DNA of 64,000 nt from Limonium bicolor (Eukaryota > Streptophyta > Magnoliopsida > Caryophyllales > Plumbaginaceae), in NCBI GenBank assembly GCA_023374045.1, contig CM041776.1, positions 46,134,171-46,198,170 on the forward strand. The letters are read 5' to 3'. How positions within the stretch are numbered: position 1 is the stretch's first letter; every line of letters begins with the position of its first letter. Both the position numbers and the translations under genes were made by a program. A model generated the notes under the pieces. That model was given only the letters and a program-made list of their open reading frames with translations, was not told the DNA's origin and did no database searches. Shown here one piece after another: positions 11,881 through 21,869 of the stretch.

Positions 11881-13731
11881 TTGCATTTTAATTCTGTTTT
11901 CAATCCTCTCTTTAACCCATTACTTCCCCATTGTTCCTACACTTATTCCCACATGTTATAACACTAATTACACCTCCTAATACACCTTAGTTCACCATTA
12001 ACTCCTTACACAATTCTATACTCATTCACTCACATAATTTTCCAAGTTTCACTCAACACTGCACTAGTTACTTCCTAGTTACATTATGCTACAGATTTTA
12101 GTTCTAACTCTCTCCAACATTAGTTCCCTCTTCTAATGCCATTTCTAGCACTCTCAACGCATTATAATACATTATCTACTCTCTCAACTTATCTTCTATC
12201 TTCCTCAAACAAATCTGTTACAACTCACATTAGTTCACCTAGTTTTAAATTCACTAAGTGTTCTAATCCTAGGTAAATTTTGCCATAGTCTCTCTTGTAT
12301 TTCTATACACTCACCACATGGTCTAGTTCATATTTTAACACTTATCTCACCTGTTACAATAACATCAAAAACACAAGCTCCCATACACAACTACTAACAA
12401 AACACTACAAAATTCCTGCACTCAACTCCACATTCCCAATCTGTTTTAACAAGTTTTAAAATGTTCTTTAAGGTTTAAAACCTTGTTTCTCTTACACATT
12501 ACACTACTACCACATTGCCATTTTCATTACCAAATTTCAACTTATAAAATCTGTTACATACATATATACTCAGACTACACAATGAGAGTTCTCACCTTGT
12601 TTCCCTTCTAGGTTTCTTTCTCTTCTTTCTTTTCCCTTCTTCTCTCTCTCGGTTTTGGTACTTCAATCCACTAACACTACAACCATTCACATACATATCT
12701 CAATACACATACTAACCCTAACCATTCCTTAAAGCTTAAATGTACATTTTAGGGTTTAGGATTTTATATTACCTTCCACTAGAGCAAGTGCTGTTTGGAG
12801 TGGCTCAACAACAAAATTCCAACTCCACCAAGATGCCAAAATCGGCTAGATACACAAGAGAACCAACAAGGGTTTTAGCTTAAATTCGTTTTGCCCATAG
12901 ACAAGAAAAACGAAGGAGTTTAAAGAGATTTTTACCTCCAAAGAACAAGGAGACCAAGGTGGCTCTAATGGTGGTGTTGAAGCTTCAAATGGGATATACC
13001 CACAAAATCGAAAGCTTGTTTTGGATTTTGGAAAGATAAAGTGTAGCTCTTGGGAGAGGATTCCAATGGTGGTGTTTTTATAATTTTTGGAGAGGTTTGA
13101 GAGTTACAAGAGGAGAGAAGGGAGTTTTGTGTGGGTTTCTCTCTTTTCACCATGGAAATCGCATGGAAAGAAGGAGAAGAAGAGAGTGGTGAGGGGGCTT
13201 GTTCACGTGAGAGAGGAATGAGGATAGGAGAGAGAATGAAGAAAAGTGGGTAGAGTAATAAGGAGGTTTATTATTTTGTTGTTTTGTAAATAGAGAGGTG
13301 AGTGTGTGTGAGAGAGGGAATGGGGGGGGGGGGGTCCGATCGGACACACACACACACACCAACACTTTCACTTTTATTTTCAAAGTGGACACATAAGTTT
13401 GTGTTATTTATATTTCTACCCCACAACTTCCCGTTTTTGACAGTTTTTACTAATCTCTCGTTTTATTGATTTTATTGGTCCTAAAGCTTCACTAATATTT
13501 ATTAATGATTATTTAGTTGACCAAAACTGTTACGAGTCTATTTGACCCGCTTAAAGACACGTTTTCCCGGTTACCTCGAAAAACGCGCTTTAAGGTTCGT
13601 TAGTGATTTTAATCCATTTTAAGGATCCGTTTTCTTCGGGATTTGTTCCCTAATAATTATTTATACTTAATTAAGCTTCTAAATTACTTATTAGCCTAAT
13701 TAATCACTATTTTTAAATACGGGGTATTTCA

Positions 13732-13749
13732 ATCTACCCCCCTTAAGAA
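13732..13749 (-). promoter_or_regulatory. Polypurine tract of E1
   Basis: On the minus strand it reads tttcttaaggggggtagat and lies directly against the 3' LTR. It primes plus-strand DNA synthesis in this family. Confidence 0.85.
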
Positions 13750-14103
13750 ACTTTGCCCTCAAAGTTGCTCAAGGTTAATAGTTTAATATTATTCTACTCA
13801 TTAGGCAAACCAATTGTCCTAATGTGTCTTACTACACCTATGAGGTGTTTACTCCTTTCACATCACAAGCAACAATACACCATTCACCAATTCATACACA
13901 ATGCATCATTTCATTCATACCATACCACAATACACAATACACCATTACATTCACAATACACATTACAATCCACAATACACATTACACATACACATCCATA
14001 CACTACACTTACACATACATACACATCCATACTAAGTTCACTTGCACTACATGTGCCATACAAAATGCAATGCTTACCCCGAAGCAATGCAAAAGCAAAA
14101 GGG
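13750..14103. other. E1 3' untranslated region with simple repeats
   Basis: Lies between the end of pol and the PPT. It is dominated by degenerate acattacac/cacaatac repeats (about 13870-14040). The threonine/histidine/tyrosine-rich ORFs here are repeat artefacts, and no gene is seen. Confidence 0.7.
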
Positions 14104-14138
14104 CTCTACCCCCCTTAAAGGGGTACGACCCGTACCCG
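14104..14138 (-). promoter_or_regulatory. Stem-loop with internal polypurine tract (E1)
   Basis: The minus strand reads cgggtacgggtcgtacccct then ttaaggggggtagag. TACCCC and GGGGTA can pair around the TTTAA loop. It begins about 20 nt downstream of the pol stop codon and about 370 nt upstream of the PPT. Matching copies exist in E0 and in both E3 internal regions. Confidence 0.6.
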
Positions 14139-14158
14139 TATATTACATACTAGACTAA

Positions 14159-14647
14159 CTAGTCTACGAATAACTGTGGATACTTAGCCTTCATGGCATC
14201 TTCCAACTCCCATGTCGCTTCTTCGACATCATGGTTAGACCATAGGACCTTCACCATTCGTATCGACTTATGGCGAGTGTCTCTGGTCTTCCTATCAAGA
14301 TTCTCACTGGGGGTTTCAACATATCTCATGTTTGGCTCAATGGAAAGTCTCTCGGGCTCTAAGACATGAGAAGGATCAGCCATATACTTCTTGAGTTGTG
14401 ACACATGAAATACATCATGGACACGTCCCAAGTCCTCAGGTAATGCTAACCTGTAGGCTACTGAACCAACTCTTTCGGTGATAGTGTACGGCCCTACAAA
14501 CTTCGGGCTTAGCTTGCCCTTCTGACCAAAACGGAAGACACCCTTCATAGGTGAAACGCGCAAGAACACTTGGTCGCCCACGGCGAACTCAAGGTCGCGT
14601 CGTCTCACATCCGCATAGGATTTCTGTCTATCTTGGGCTGCCTTCAT
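14159..14647 (-). CDS. pol: Integrase C-terminus with chromodomain (E1 pol)
   Basis: This 162-codon segment continues the integrase one frame away. The N-terminal part has the GPY/F-type module (FVGPYTITERVG near residue 50) that follows the integrase core in gypsy elements. The C-terminal part (about 122-160) ends with a chromodomain-like stretch containing VKVLWSNHDVEEATWELED. In chromoviruses this domain is thought to bind histone marks and guide integration into heterochromatin. The frame break with the upstream integrase ORF at about 14645 is a single-base offset and may be a consensus error. The stop is at 14159-14161. Confidence 0.9.
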   Translation of the reverse strand: MKAAQDRQKSYADVRRRDLEFAVGDQVFLRVSPMKGVFRFGQKGKLSPKFVGPYTITERVGSVAYRLALPEDLGRVHDVFHVSQLKKYMADPSHVLEPERLSIEPNMRYVETPSENLDRKTRDTRHKSIRMVKVLWSNHDVEEATWELEDAMKAKYPQLFVD

Positions 14648-15726
14648 ATTAGCTCTAATTTGTTGACTTCGGCTTGCACTTGCTCAAGGTACTCCGGTCC
14701 TATGATGACCGCTTCACTTGACTCATCCCAACACAAGGGTGTACGGCAAGGTCTACCGTATAGAGCTTGGAAAGGCGACATCTTAATCGAGGCGTGATAA
14801 CTATTATTATACGAGAACTCGATAAGATGAAGCTTATCTAACCAACTCCCCTGAAAGTCCAAGGCACATGCCCGAAGCATGTCCTCCAGTGTCTGGATGG
14901 TCCTTTCTGTCTGACCGTCGGTCTGAGGATGGAAGGCGGTACTCAACTTCAATTCTGTACCCAACGCTTCCCTTGTAGCTCTCCAGTATCTCGAAAGAAA
15001 TCTGGTGTCGCGGTCAGATACTATGGTCTTAGGGACTCCGTGGTGTCTGATAATCTCCTTATCAAAAAGCTCAGCTAGCTTTACTACCTTCCAGGTGTCC
15101 TTCATCGGTATGAATCTGGCAACCTTGGTAAGGCGATCTACTACAACCCAGATCATGTTGAGTCCTCCCCTAGCAGGTGGGAGTCCTACAACAAAATCCA
15201 TGGAGATATCATGAAATTTCCACTCCGGAATTGGCATTGATTGTACCATTCCGCCCGGTCTACGATGTTCAAATTTCACCTTCTGGCATGTTAAGCATCT
15301 CAATACAAATTCTGTCACATCTGACTTCATTCCAGACCACCAGAAGTACCTCTTCATGTCTTTGTACATCTTGGAGGCTCCCGGATGGACTGATAATGTA
15401 GAACTATGTGACTCTCGCAGGATGCGATCCCTTAGCTCTGCATTGCTTCGGGGGACGCATAGCCTGCCATTCAACCGAATCAAACCATCTTCATGTAACT
15501 TGAAGTCATACTTTTTCTTTTCAAATGTACCATTTTCGATCTTTTGTCTGATTTCGGTTAGGTAAGGGTCGCTCAACTGAGCATCTCGCACCTCGTCAAC
15601 CAAGCTAGAAGAAGCGAGTAGCGAATGGAGCGAGTGTGCTCGACGGCTCAGGGCGTCGGCTACCACATTAGCCTTCCCTTCCTTATACTGCAGATTGATG
15701 TCGTAGTCTGAGAGAACTCCATCCAT
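14644..15726 (-). CDS. pol: Integrase (E1 pol)
   Basis: An uninterrupted 360-codon segment. The zinc-binding HHCC module is visible (His107, His114, Cys144, Cys147). The catalytic D,D-35-E triad is present: Asp177 in SMDFVVGLP, Asp238 in IVSDRDTRF and Glu274 in DGQTERTIQ. The first 30 residues are the tail of RNase H ([20 protein letters not shown]), which overlaps the upstream RT-RNase H ORF in another frame, so a frameshift lies at about 15700. The enzyme would insert the reverse-transcribed DNA into the genome. It looks functional apart from the frame breaks at both ends. Confidence 0.93.
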   Translation of the reverse strand: MDGVLSDYDINLQYKEGKANVVADALSRRAHSLHSLLASSSLVDEVRDAQLSDPYLTEIRQKIENGTFEKKKYDFKLHEDGLIRLNGRLCVPRSNAELRDRILRESHSSTLSVHPGASKMYKDMKRYFWWSGMKSDVTEFVLRCLTCQKVKFEHRRPGGMVQSMPIPEWKFHDISMDFVVGLPPARGGLNMIWVVVDRLTKVARFIPMKDTWKVVKLAELFDKEIIRHHGVPKTIVSDRDTRFLSRYWRATREALGTELKLSTAFHPQTDGQTERTIQTLEDMLRACALDFQGSWLDKLHLIEFSYNNSYHASIKMSPFQALYGRPCRTPLCWDESSEAVIIGPEYLEQVQAEVNKLELI

Positions 15727-16925
15727 CTTCTCTGTCTCAAGTTGAGTTCTTTCTGAGTGAATACATACTGTAAGCTCTTATGATCGGAGTAGATGGTGAT
15801 GCTTACCCCATAGAGATAGTGTCGCCATATCTTCAAGGCGAAGACAATGGCTCCTAACTCTAAGTCGTGAGTCGGGTAATTCTCCTCATGTTTCTTCAGC
15901 TGGCGGGAGGCATAAGCAACAACCTTGCCATGCTGCATGAGTACGCATCCCATTCCTTTGCCTGATGCATCACAGTATACCTCAAATCCCTCTGTGCCCT
16001 CTGGAAGAGTAAGGATGGGCGCTGAGGTCAATGAGTCTTTAAGGCTCTGAAATGATACTTCGCACTCGTCTGTCCATACAAACGGTGCATCCTTTTTCAT
16101 CAATGTAGTCATGGGCTTAGCGACTTTCGAGAAGTCCTTTACGAATCTCCGGTAGTAACCGGCTAGACCAAGAAAGCTCCGAATGTCGGTAACAGTCTTA
16201 GGTCTAGGCCATGATCGTACAGCTTCTTTTAGAAGGGTCAACTGAGATACCTGCGCTCGAGATGACATGTCCAAGGAATGATACCTGATCAAGCCAAACT
16301 CGCATTTGGAGAACTTCGCATACAGCTGGTTCTCGCGCAGTGTCTCTAGCACTTTCCTCAAGTGAATTTCATGTTCCTCTGGTGACTTAGAATATACAAG
16401 GATGTCGTCGATGAAGACCACAACCGAAGTGTCCAACTGCTCACTGAATAAACGATTCATGAGGTCCATGAATTTTGCCGGTGCGTTTGACAAACCGAAT
16501 GGCATCACTGTGAATTCGTAGTGGCCATATCTGGTACGGAATGCCGTTTTCTCGATGTCTTGCTCTTTGATTGCAATCTGATGATACCCAGAACGGAGGT
16601 CAATCTTGGAAAAGACCGATGCTCCTTTCAACTGGTCAAATAGGTCGTCGATGCGTGGCAATGGGTATTTGTTTTTGACTGTGACCGCATTCAGCTCGCG
16701 GTAGTCAATACAAAGGCGGAGACTACCGTCCTTCTTCTTCACGAAGAGGACCGGTGCTCCCCAGGGTGATACGCTCGGGCGTATAAACCCTTTGTCTAGA
16801 AGATCTCTCAATTGTTCTTTCAGTTCGGTCATCTCTGCTGGTGCCATGCGGTACGGTGCCCTAGCAATGGGACCGGTACCTGGCAATAGATCAATTTCGA
16901 ATTCAACTGCTCTCGGTGGTGGCAT
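15660..16925 (-). CDS. pol: Reverse transcriptase and RNase H (E1 pol)
   Basis: A 421-codon ORF. The RT domain spans about residues 35-210: the first catalytic Asp is in [13 protein letters not shown] (Asp109) and the FIDD box holds Asp173-Asp174. RNase H spans about 310-390, with Asp319 (YCDAS), Glu355 (HDLELGAI) and Asp381 (YSDHKSL). Residues 213-232 do not fit the family although both sides do, which indicates two compensating single-base indels near 16230-16290. The end past residue 405 has run into a wrong frame. It copies element RNA into DNA and removes the RNA strand, in virus-like particles. Confidence 0.93.
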   Translation of the reverse strand: MPPPRAVEFEIDLLPGTGPIARAPYRMAPAEMTELKEQLRDLLDKGFIRPSVSPWGAPVLFVKKKDGSLRLCIDYRELNAVTVKNKYPLPRIDDLFDQLKGASVFSKIDLRSGYHQIAIKEQDIEKTAFRTRYGHYEFTVMPFGLSNAPAKFMDLMNRLFSEQLDTSVVVFIDDILVYSKSPEEHEIHLRKVLETLRENQLYAKFSKCEFGLIRYHSLDMSSRAQVSQLTLLKEAVRSWPRPKTVTDIRSFLGLAGYYRRFVKDFSKVAKPMTTLMKKDAPFVWTDECEVSFQSLKDSLTSAPILTLPEGTEGFEVYCDASGKGMGCVLMQHGKVVAYASRQLKKHEENYPTHDLELGAIVFALKIWRHYLYGVSITIYSDHKSLQYVFTQKELNLRQRRWMEFSQTTTSICSIRKGRLMW

Positions 16926-16938
16926 GCCGGGTAGCTCC

Positions 16939-17352
16939 TTAGGGAATACATCGGATACTCAGATACATCGGTACATCATCACTGAACTCTGGATCTCTCT
17001 CCAGGTCTTGCACATGACACAGATACACTTCGTGGCCCTTTCTGAGCTCCCGGTACATAGCCATAGCAGATATAAGGGTGGTCGAAGGCTCTCTCGGTCT
17101 CTGGCGGTAAGATACGGTAACCCCAGAAGGACTCTTGAGCAGCAGTCGATGCTCGGCGCAGAGGATTCTACCCTTGTGCCGCTCCAACCAATTCATCCCA
17201 ATGATTAAGTCGAATCCCAATCCATTGAATTCGATGAAGGAAATGGGAAACGCTTCCTTTTTAATTTCGATGGTGGCTGATTGATAGTATTTGGTGCACT
17301 TTACTCGCTCCTTCGATGGGAGTAACCATGAAGTTCGGTATCTCATCCGCAT
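16939..17352 (-). CDS. pol: Protease to RT linker (E1 pol), frameshifted
   Basis: Continues the protease in a different frame. It holds the conserved C-terminal protease part with the hydrophobic [16 protein letters not shown] motif (about residues 51-66). It is then followed by the linker to RT, which re-enters the RT frame near 16925-16940. Frame breaks at both ends indicate single-base indels. Confidence 0.8.
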   Translation of the reverse strand: MRMRYRTSWLLPSKERVKCTKYYQSATIEIKKEAFPISFIEFNGLGFDLIIGMNWLERHKGRILCAEHRLLLKSPSGVTVSYRQRPREPSTTLISAMAMYRELRKGHEVYLCHVQDLERDPEFSDDVPMYLSIRCIP

Positions 17353-17617
17353 CTAGCTTCAACCTCTTCACAAAGGATGGTGATACGAAGGTGTGAGAGG
17401 CGCCGGAGTCGAATAACACATTGGCATCAATGCCATTTACTGGGAAGGTTCCCGTTAGAATGGTGCCGCTTCTGCCGGCTTGTGCTTCGGTGAGGATGCT
17501 CAGGTTACCTTCGGTACCGAGTCCACAACCTATTGGATTCACAATTGGATAAGTATTGATGGTGGACACAAGTGGAATTAAATCAACACTGCTCTTTATT
17601 GATAAACCAACCATCAT
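17261..17617 (-). CDS. pol: Aspartic protease (E1 pol), N-terminal part
   Basis: A 118-codon ORF beginning with a double Met at 17617. The retropepsin active site is Asp70-Ser71-Gly72 in NVLFDSGASHTFV, and the preceding ILTGTFPVNG stretch is typical of plant gypsy proteases. It loses its frame after about residue 100 (near 17320) and continues in the next ORF. Unusually, it does not follow gag directly: an AlkB-like ORF with its own stop codon (17666-17668) and a 48-nt spacer lie between. Translation of pol would therefore need a separate start, readthrough or alternative splicing. Confidence 0.85.
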   Translation of the reverse strand: MMVGLSIKSSVDLIPLVSTINTYPIVNPIGCGLGTEGNLSILTEAQAGRSGTILTGTFPVNGIDANVLFDSGASHTFVSPSFVKRLKLDADEIPNFMVTPIEGASKVHQILSISHHRN

Positions 17618-17665
17618 GTCGTGTCTCTAATACACGTTACTAATAGATTACATGATACTATGAAT

Positions 17666-18422
17666 TTAATACTTCCTAAAGGTAAGGTTCAGGCGTCCTG
17701 GTTTCATGTGTGTGGCATTGATTATTGCCGGCGGTGCCGTATTCAACTTGATCTTGTTGATCCCGTGATACAGCATCCTGAGTTTCCACCCATGATGAGG
17801 ACATCTCCTGATCTCAATACCAATTTCTCTGCGAGGTCCACACGCTTCTGCTGCTCGCTATACAGGAATATGGCGTCATCACCAATGGACCAAGACACTA
17901 CGGGCACTCCTTGTTCAGAGATTCCGCTGTCTCGTCCTTGTCTTGGTGTAACCCAAGTCGTCCTTCTTTTTCATAGAAGTTGACGATACAAAGGTCCGCT
18001 TCAAGTGCGGGGATTGGTTCAGTTCACATTGCTGTGCAAGTTCTACTGCTTGAGTGATGAGGGTCTGAAACTCTGGTGGTATTGTCGGTGGCGTCGCTCC
18101 ATCTTGTGTTCGTGTCTCCTGGTATGTCTTGGTATAAGGATTCCAGTCCTTTCCCAAGCACATCATCTTCAGCTTCATCTTCGCTCCACCGGGAATTCGG
18201 GTGTGTAAAATCCACCTTGACCCGTTCCTAGCTCGTTGCATCGTCGAATAATTGAGATTTGCGCTTCGGGTGTCAGGTATCCCTTAATAAGATCATACCT
18301 GGGCGGATGACCTGACACTGTTTGTTGGTGTAGTCGTTGTTGGTGATGTCGATCTCTTCTTGATTCAAGGTTACCGGTATTGGGTAACAGATACTAAAGC
18401 TTCCTATGGTTACAAATTTCAT
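17666..18422 (-). CDS. AlkB-like Fe(II)/2-oxoglutarate dioxygenase ORF inside the retrotransposon (frameshifted as sequenced)
   Basis: About 251 codons from an ATG at 18422 to TAA at 17666, read across at least five single-base frame changes. AlkB-type signatures appear in the right order. The iron ligands HxD lie in GLHQDKDE (His at 17946-17948, Asp at 17940-17942). A SGDVLIMGG block follows, then the distal His in YHG (17765-17767), then the RLNLTFR ending with both 2-oxoglutarate/substrate arginines (17693-17695 and 17675-17677). An upstream KMMCLGKDW block fits the ALKBH1-like plant subgroup, in my judgement. Members oxidatively remove methyl groups from nucleic acids. The ORF has no intron, which suggests capture from a spliced mRNA. 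It sits in sense orientation between gag and protease. The catalytic residues survive, so the indels may be sequence errors; demethylation of element RNA or DNA is only a hypothesis. Confidence 0.85.
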
Positions 18423-18559
18423 CTACGGTGAGTACTAGTTTTAACTACTTCATTTCATGCTCAATACATACTTCAATTCATTCATTTACTCATGCATTCA
18501 CTCATACAATTACTCTAATACTAGGCATGCTATCAAGGATTAAAGGTTTAGGTGATTAC
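18423..18559 (-). other. Predicted intron 3 between gag and AlkB-like ORF
   Basis: A 137-nt AT-rich segment with donor CAG|GTAATC and acceptor CCGTAG|ATG on the minus strand. It contains many stops. Splicing joins a complete gag codon to the AlkB ATG in frame, which would give a Gag-AlkB fusion. The segment could instead be an untranslated spacer. Confidence 0.5.
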
Positions 18560-18902
18560 CTGGCCGGATTTCGAACCGGGCCCATCGCGGTCAATCACAT
18601 GCAGAACAGGCTGCCTCTGAGGTGCGCCTCTCTGAGGGCCCCGGGATCCCTGTCCCTGAGGTGCCTGCTGGGCCGGTGCATCGCCGGATGCCACCTCCTT
18701 GCCCTCTCTCTGCTTATAGCTCTGGAAGTTTCCTTTGGGCTTCCCATTCTCCGGGCATCGATTAGCAGTGTGCCCCAACTTCTGACAGTTGTAACACTTG
18801 ATGTCTCTCCCAAACAATCTTTACCAGGGTGGTCCTGGTTGCACTTCCTGCACACATAGGTGCGGCCGTCGGTGAAGGTTTTGGCGGCTCCGGAGCTAGA
18901 AC

Positions 18903-18984
18903 CTGAGGTTAGAGGGTTAGCACATGTGTGCGTGGGTATACTAGAAATGATACTTATATGAATACGAATTGGAATAGAATTTAC
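18903..18984 (-). other. Predicted intron 2 in gag
   Basis: 82 nt with donor AAGG|GTAAATTC and acceptor CTAACCTCAG|GTTCTAGC on the minus strand, the latter preceded by a pyrimidine-rich stretch. Removal joins a Lys-rich linker (KSWKKKKGNFF and following) to the first zinc knuckle with the frame preserved (G+GT = Gly). Confidence 0.6.
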
Positions 18985-19258
18985 CCTTAGGAGGGTGTGA
19001 TCTCAGTGGCTTAGCTGCCACCGGTGCAGAATAACCAAGCTGAAGGATCTCAGCTGGTTTGCCCTGCTCAGCATGGGCACTGCTCTCACTTGGGGACTTC
19101 TTCTGAGAAAAGAAGTTCCCTTTCTTCTTCTTCCAGCTTTTACCCTGGTTCTGCTCCTCGGTGCTGGTGTTTTTGTTGTTAGCCTTGCGCTTCAGCGCGG
19201 TTTCCTCATCCCTTAACTGGCAAGTGATCTCAACGCGAGAAGCCGCGTGATAACACTC

Positions 19259-19371
19259 CTGAAGTTTCAGGTATTAGCCGGGATGATGTTTAAGAAAGAA
19301 TAAGGAAAAGATTCAAGGAATTCAAGGAATTGAAATGAATTGAATTGATACTAGGGTCAACCGATATTTAC
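19259..19371 (-). other. Predicted intron 1 in gag
   Basis: 113 nt, AT-rich, with donor TTCAG|GTAAATATC and acceptor ACTTCAG|GAGTG on the minus strand. It separates the capsid end (GMGYTRLP) from the ECYHAASRVEITCQ stretch that normally follows it in chromoviral gag. A one-base offset remains at the junction, attributable to a nearby indel. Confidence 0.6.
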
Positions 19372-20025
19372 CTGAAGGGAGGTAACCTGGTATAGCCCAT
19401 ACCGTACCGAAGGCGATGGCTCAGACCGCCATAGAAGCGATCGACCAACACCTGGCCGGTGTATCCAGATCGGGGAGGAGACGAGAATGGAGGTGAAGGT
19501 GCGGTAGTACTCATCACAGACATCTTGTCTGTCATCTTTAAGCGTCTAGCTCTAGCCTTTTCTTCGTTTTTACATGCTCCGGATAGTACTTGGATCGGAG
19601 GAGAGATGCGAAGGAATCCCAATCGAAGGTGGGGTCGCTTACGTGCTCTTGCTTCACCATTTCCACCAATCCATTGCCGCATCCTTTAAGTAGTACGCAG
19701 CAACTCTGACTCGAACTCCAGCAGGAGCTTCGAGTGTCTCAAAAGCGGTCTCCATTTCGGAGATGTACGCTTCTAGCTTAGCCGGATCACTCTCGCCCCT
19801 AAAGCAAGGAGGGCGGAGTTCCGCTACAGCTTTGACCCAGTTAGCTTCTCTGGGTGGAGGGGCGGGATTGGCCCCGTTGAGTTTGTTGGTTTTGCTGAGT
19901 TTGTTGTACAGCTTGTATACTTGTGGTAGCATCTGCTACCGTGGCGGCACGATCTCAGCTATCGTCTGCGCGCCGGTTCCATCTGAGGCTTCGCCTCTAG
20001 GTCGGCCTCGGCCTCGTCCTGACAT

Positions 20026-20235
20026 CTGAATGTTTTAACAGTTACATTAGGCTCCACAAGAATGACTCAAAGGTCTTGGAATTAAAACATGGTATCGTTT
20101 CATATGAACGTTAAGGGTATCCGTTGTTAACAAGGTATTCCTAGTTAGGTGTTTCTAAGTATCCGTCTTGACGGTTGAAATCCTAACTCGGTAATCTCCT
20201 ATGCTCGGTACTTTAGGACATCAGAGCGTAACTAC
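20026..20235 (-). other. E1 5' leader
   Basis: Untranslated segment of about 210 nt between the PBS and the gag ATG. No gene is seen. Like other elements here it carries an inverted repeat of agcgtag around the PBS (near 20224-20240). Confidence 0.6.
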
Positions 20236-20247
20236 GCTCTGATACCA
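20236..20247 (-). promoter_or_regulatory. Primer binding site, tRNA-iMet type (E1)
   Basis: The minus strand reads TGGTATCAGAGC, complementary to the 3' end of plant initiator tRNA-Met. It begins five bases from the 5' LTR end (tgttaca). Confidence 0.95.
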
Positions 20248-20752
20248 CTTTTTGTAACACCCCAACCGTTAATCCTATGCTTACCGTCTAATCGTCCTGT
20301 CAACCTACGAGTTCGCAGCGGAATATTACTACTTACACGGCGGGGGTGAAACAATGCCGCTAACCGCCCATACAGCTAGCTAGGCTACCAATACTTACAA
20401 TCACGGTCTGATGGCCAATAGTACCGAGCTACTAAAAACAACTTACCAATTACAAAATACAAGTGCTTACATCAAGGGATTACCGAGTATTTAAAGTGTG
20501 TTCATTACAACCTTCCAAGCTTACCAAAAGAATGAGCTCCTATCCTATGCTCATCTATACCAATGCCATCCGTTCACAGTATCCAAAAAGGTGTACCCCA
20601 TGGTACACCGGCTAATCAAAAACTGTAGCCCTGTACTACTTAGTACACCCATATCCAATTCATTGTTTACATACAAAAAAGAAGATAAAAGGAATGGAAG
20701 TAGATCTTCACATCTTCATCAATCTCGAGTACCTGCGTGTAGTAAAAATGGT

Positions 20753-20763
20753 CCCCCAGGGGG
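20753..20763. promoter_or_regulatory. Conserved CCCCC-A-GGGGG dyad, E1 5' LTR
   Basis: cccccaggggg followed by 'tccagcttacgctgcgcatg'. It occupies the same LTR position as the dyad at 10231. Confidence 0.45.
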
Positions 20764-21869
20764 TCCAGCTTACGCTGCGCATGAACTCCGCATATACCGA
20801 TTGCTAGCAGGGTACGCCGACTAATGGCGACCGCTAAACATGCTGTTCATTACTCATCATACATGCTTTACATACAATCATACATGCATCACAATACATC
20901 ATTCACTTCAAGGCAACAATACAATGGAGTTCATAATACTTACCTTCACAAGGTTAGCCAAATTGTGCATCCGGGTTAATCGGAGTGCATATTACTCTTT
21001 TACTCATTACTTACTTGTTCTTACTTACAATTACTTACTTCCTTTTACTTTACTTACTCATTCTTACTTACTTACTTATACTCAAGTCCAGTCGTCGGGA
21101 CCTCCGGCCTTGGGGACTACTCCGTCCCACATCCGGGATTTACTTGACTCACTAATCCGGGATGCTACCCACTTAAGGGATTTGGGCCGCGGACCAGTTA
21201 AGAGTCAGGAATTGGAGCCAACCTCTCGTGACTCCGCATCCTCACGCGTGGCCGAAACTATATCGGACTTCTACTCATTCCAATTTAATTACCAATTTAA
21301 GTTAGGAGTTAGCTGGTAGGAATAAGTTAGAAGTCCATTCATAACATATTCGGTCACAGTACATTCATCATACATACACCATTCATATCACATATATTTC
21401 ATGAAGTATACAAACTAAGATTTAAAGAAAATATACAACATCATGCAACACTACATATTCACAAGTAAGCATATTAACTCCGATTCGTGCATTTATCTTT
21501 ATTGGTGATCAATTAGCACACAAACACACAAATCAGAGTAGCCATGATAGCATTCGGGGCATGAGGAATCCATACCGTTCACCGTCGTACGTAATTCCAA
21601 CGTCCTTCGATGTCACAAACCAAGTCCTATTACATACATACCATAAATGATTAATTTACCTATCATTACTTAACTCTACTTACTATGTCCTTACATTTTT
21701 ACACTTATACTTTACTTACTTATTTTCCCTTACTTAAGTTTCCATCTCCTTACTTAAGATTTGCATGCTTACACACATATACAATACATATACATATATG
21801 TATGGGTATACATATACATATATATATACAATTATTATTTAAATTAAAATAATTTTTTTTTTTTTTTGT

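Larger units (their letters stand above)
9731..13731 (-). mobile_element. E1 3' LTR
   Basis: On the plus strand it starts tgtaacacc and ends ggggtatttca (TG...CA). It is clearly homologous to 20253-24230. The side next to the internal region abuts the PPT. It contains acttac-type simple repeats (about 10490-10560), a (ta)n/poly-T tract (about 11265-11354), a palindromic minisatellite and a poly-G/(ac)n tract (13321-13360). No gene was found. Confidence 0.9.
18560..20025 (-). pseudogene. gag: gag (E1), with two internal intron-like segments and frameshifts
   Basis: The start is ATG at 20025, followed by an Arg/Gly-rich MSGRGRGRPRGE. The capsid-type core (LRPPCFRGESDPAKLEAY, then AAYYLKDAAMDWW) lies near 19690-19840. 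More capsid sequence (VKNEEKARARRLK-like, then GLSHRLRYGMGYTRLP) follows at 19370-19600 in another frame. The nucleocapsid part has two zinc knuckles: CRKCNQDHPGKDC (near 18815-18855) and CYNCQKLGHTANRC (near 18755-18796). At least four single-base frame changes occur. Coding segments are 20025-19372, 19258-18985 and 18902-18560, separated by two GT-AG segments. Gag packages element RNA into particles. Confidence 0.85.

Noticed and set aside
11352..11980. Overlapping Arg/Ser-rich ORFs on both strands (also 21844-22399)
   Set aside because: They are explained by the palindromic 70-bp LTR minisatellite.
14570..17983. Plus-strand ORFs of 67-138 codons across E1
   Set aside because: They are shadows of the minus-strand gag-AlkB-pol coding region, with no recognisable domains.
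18423..18559. Treating the gag-AlkB gap as an inserted small element
   Set aside because: No terminal repeats or target duplication are visible. The GT-AG ends with frame-compatible joining favour an intron or plain spacer.
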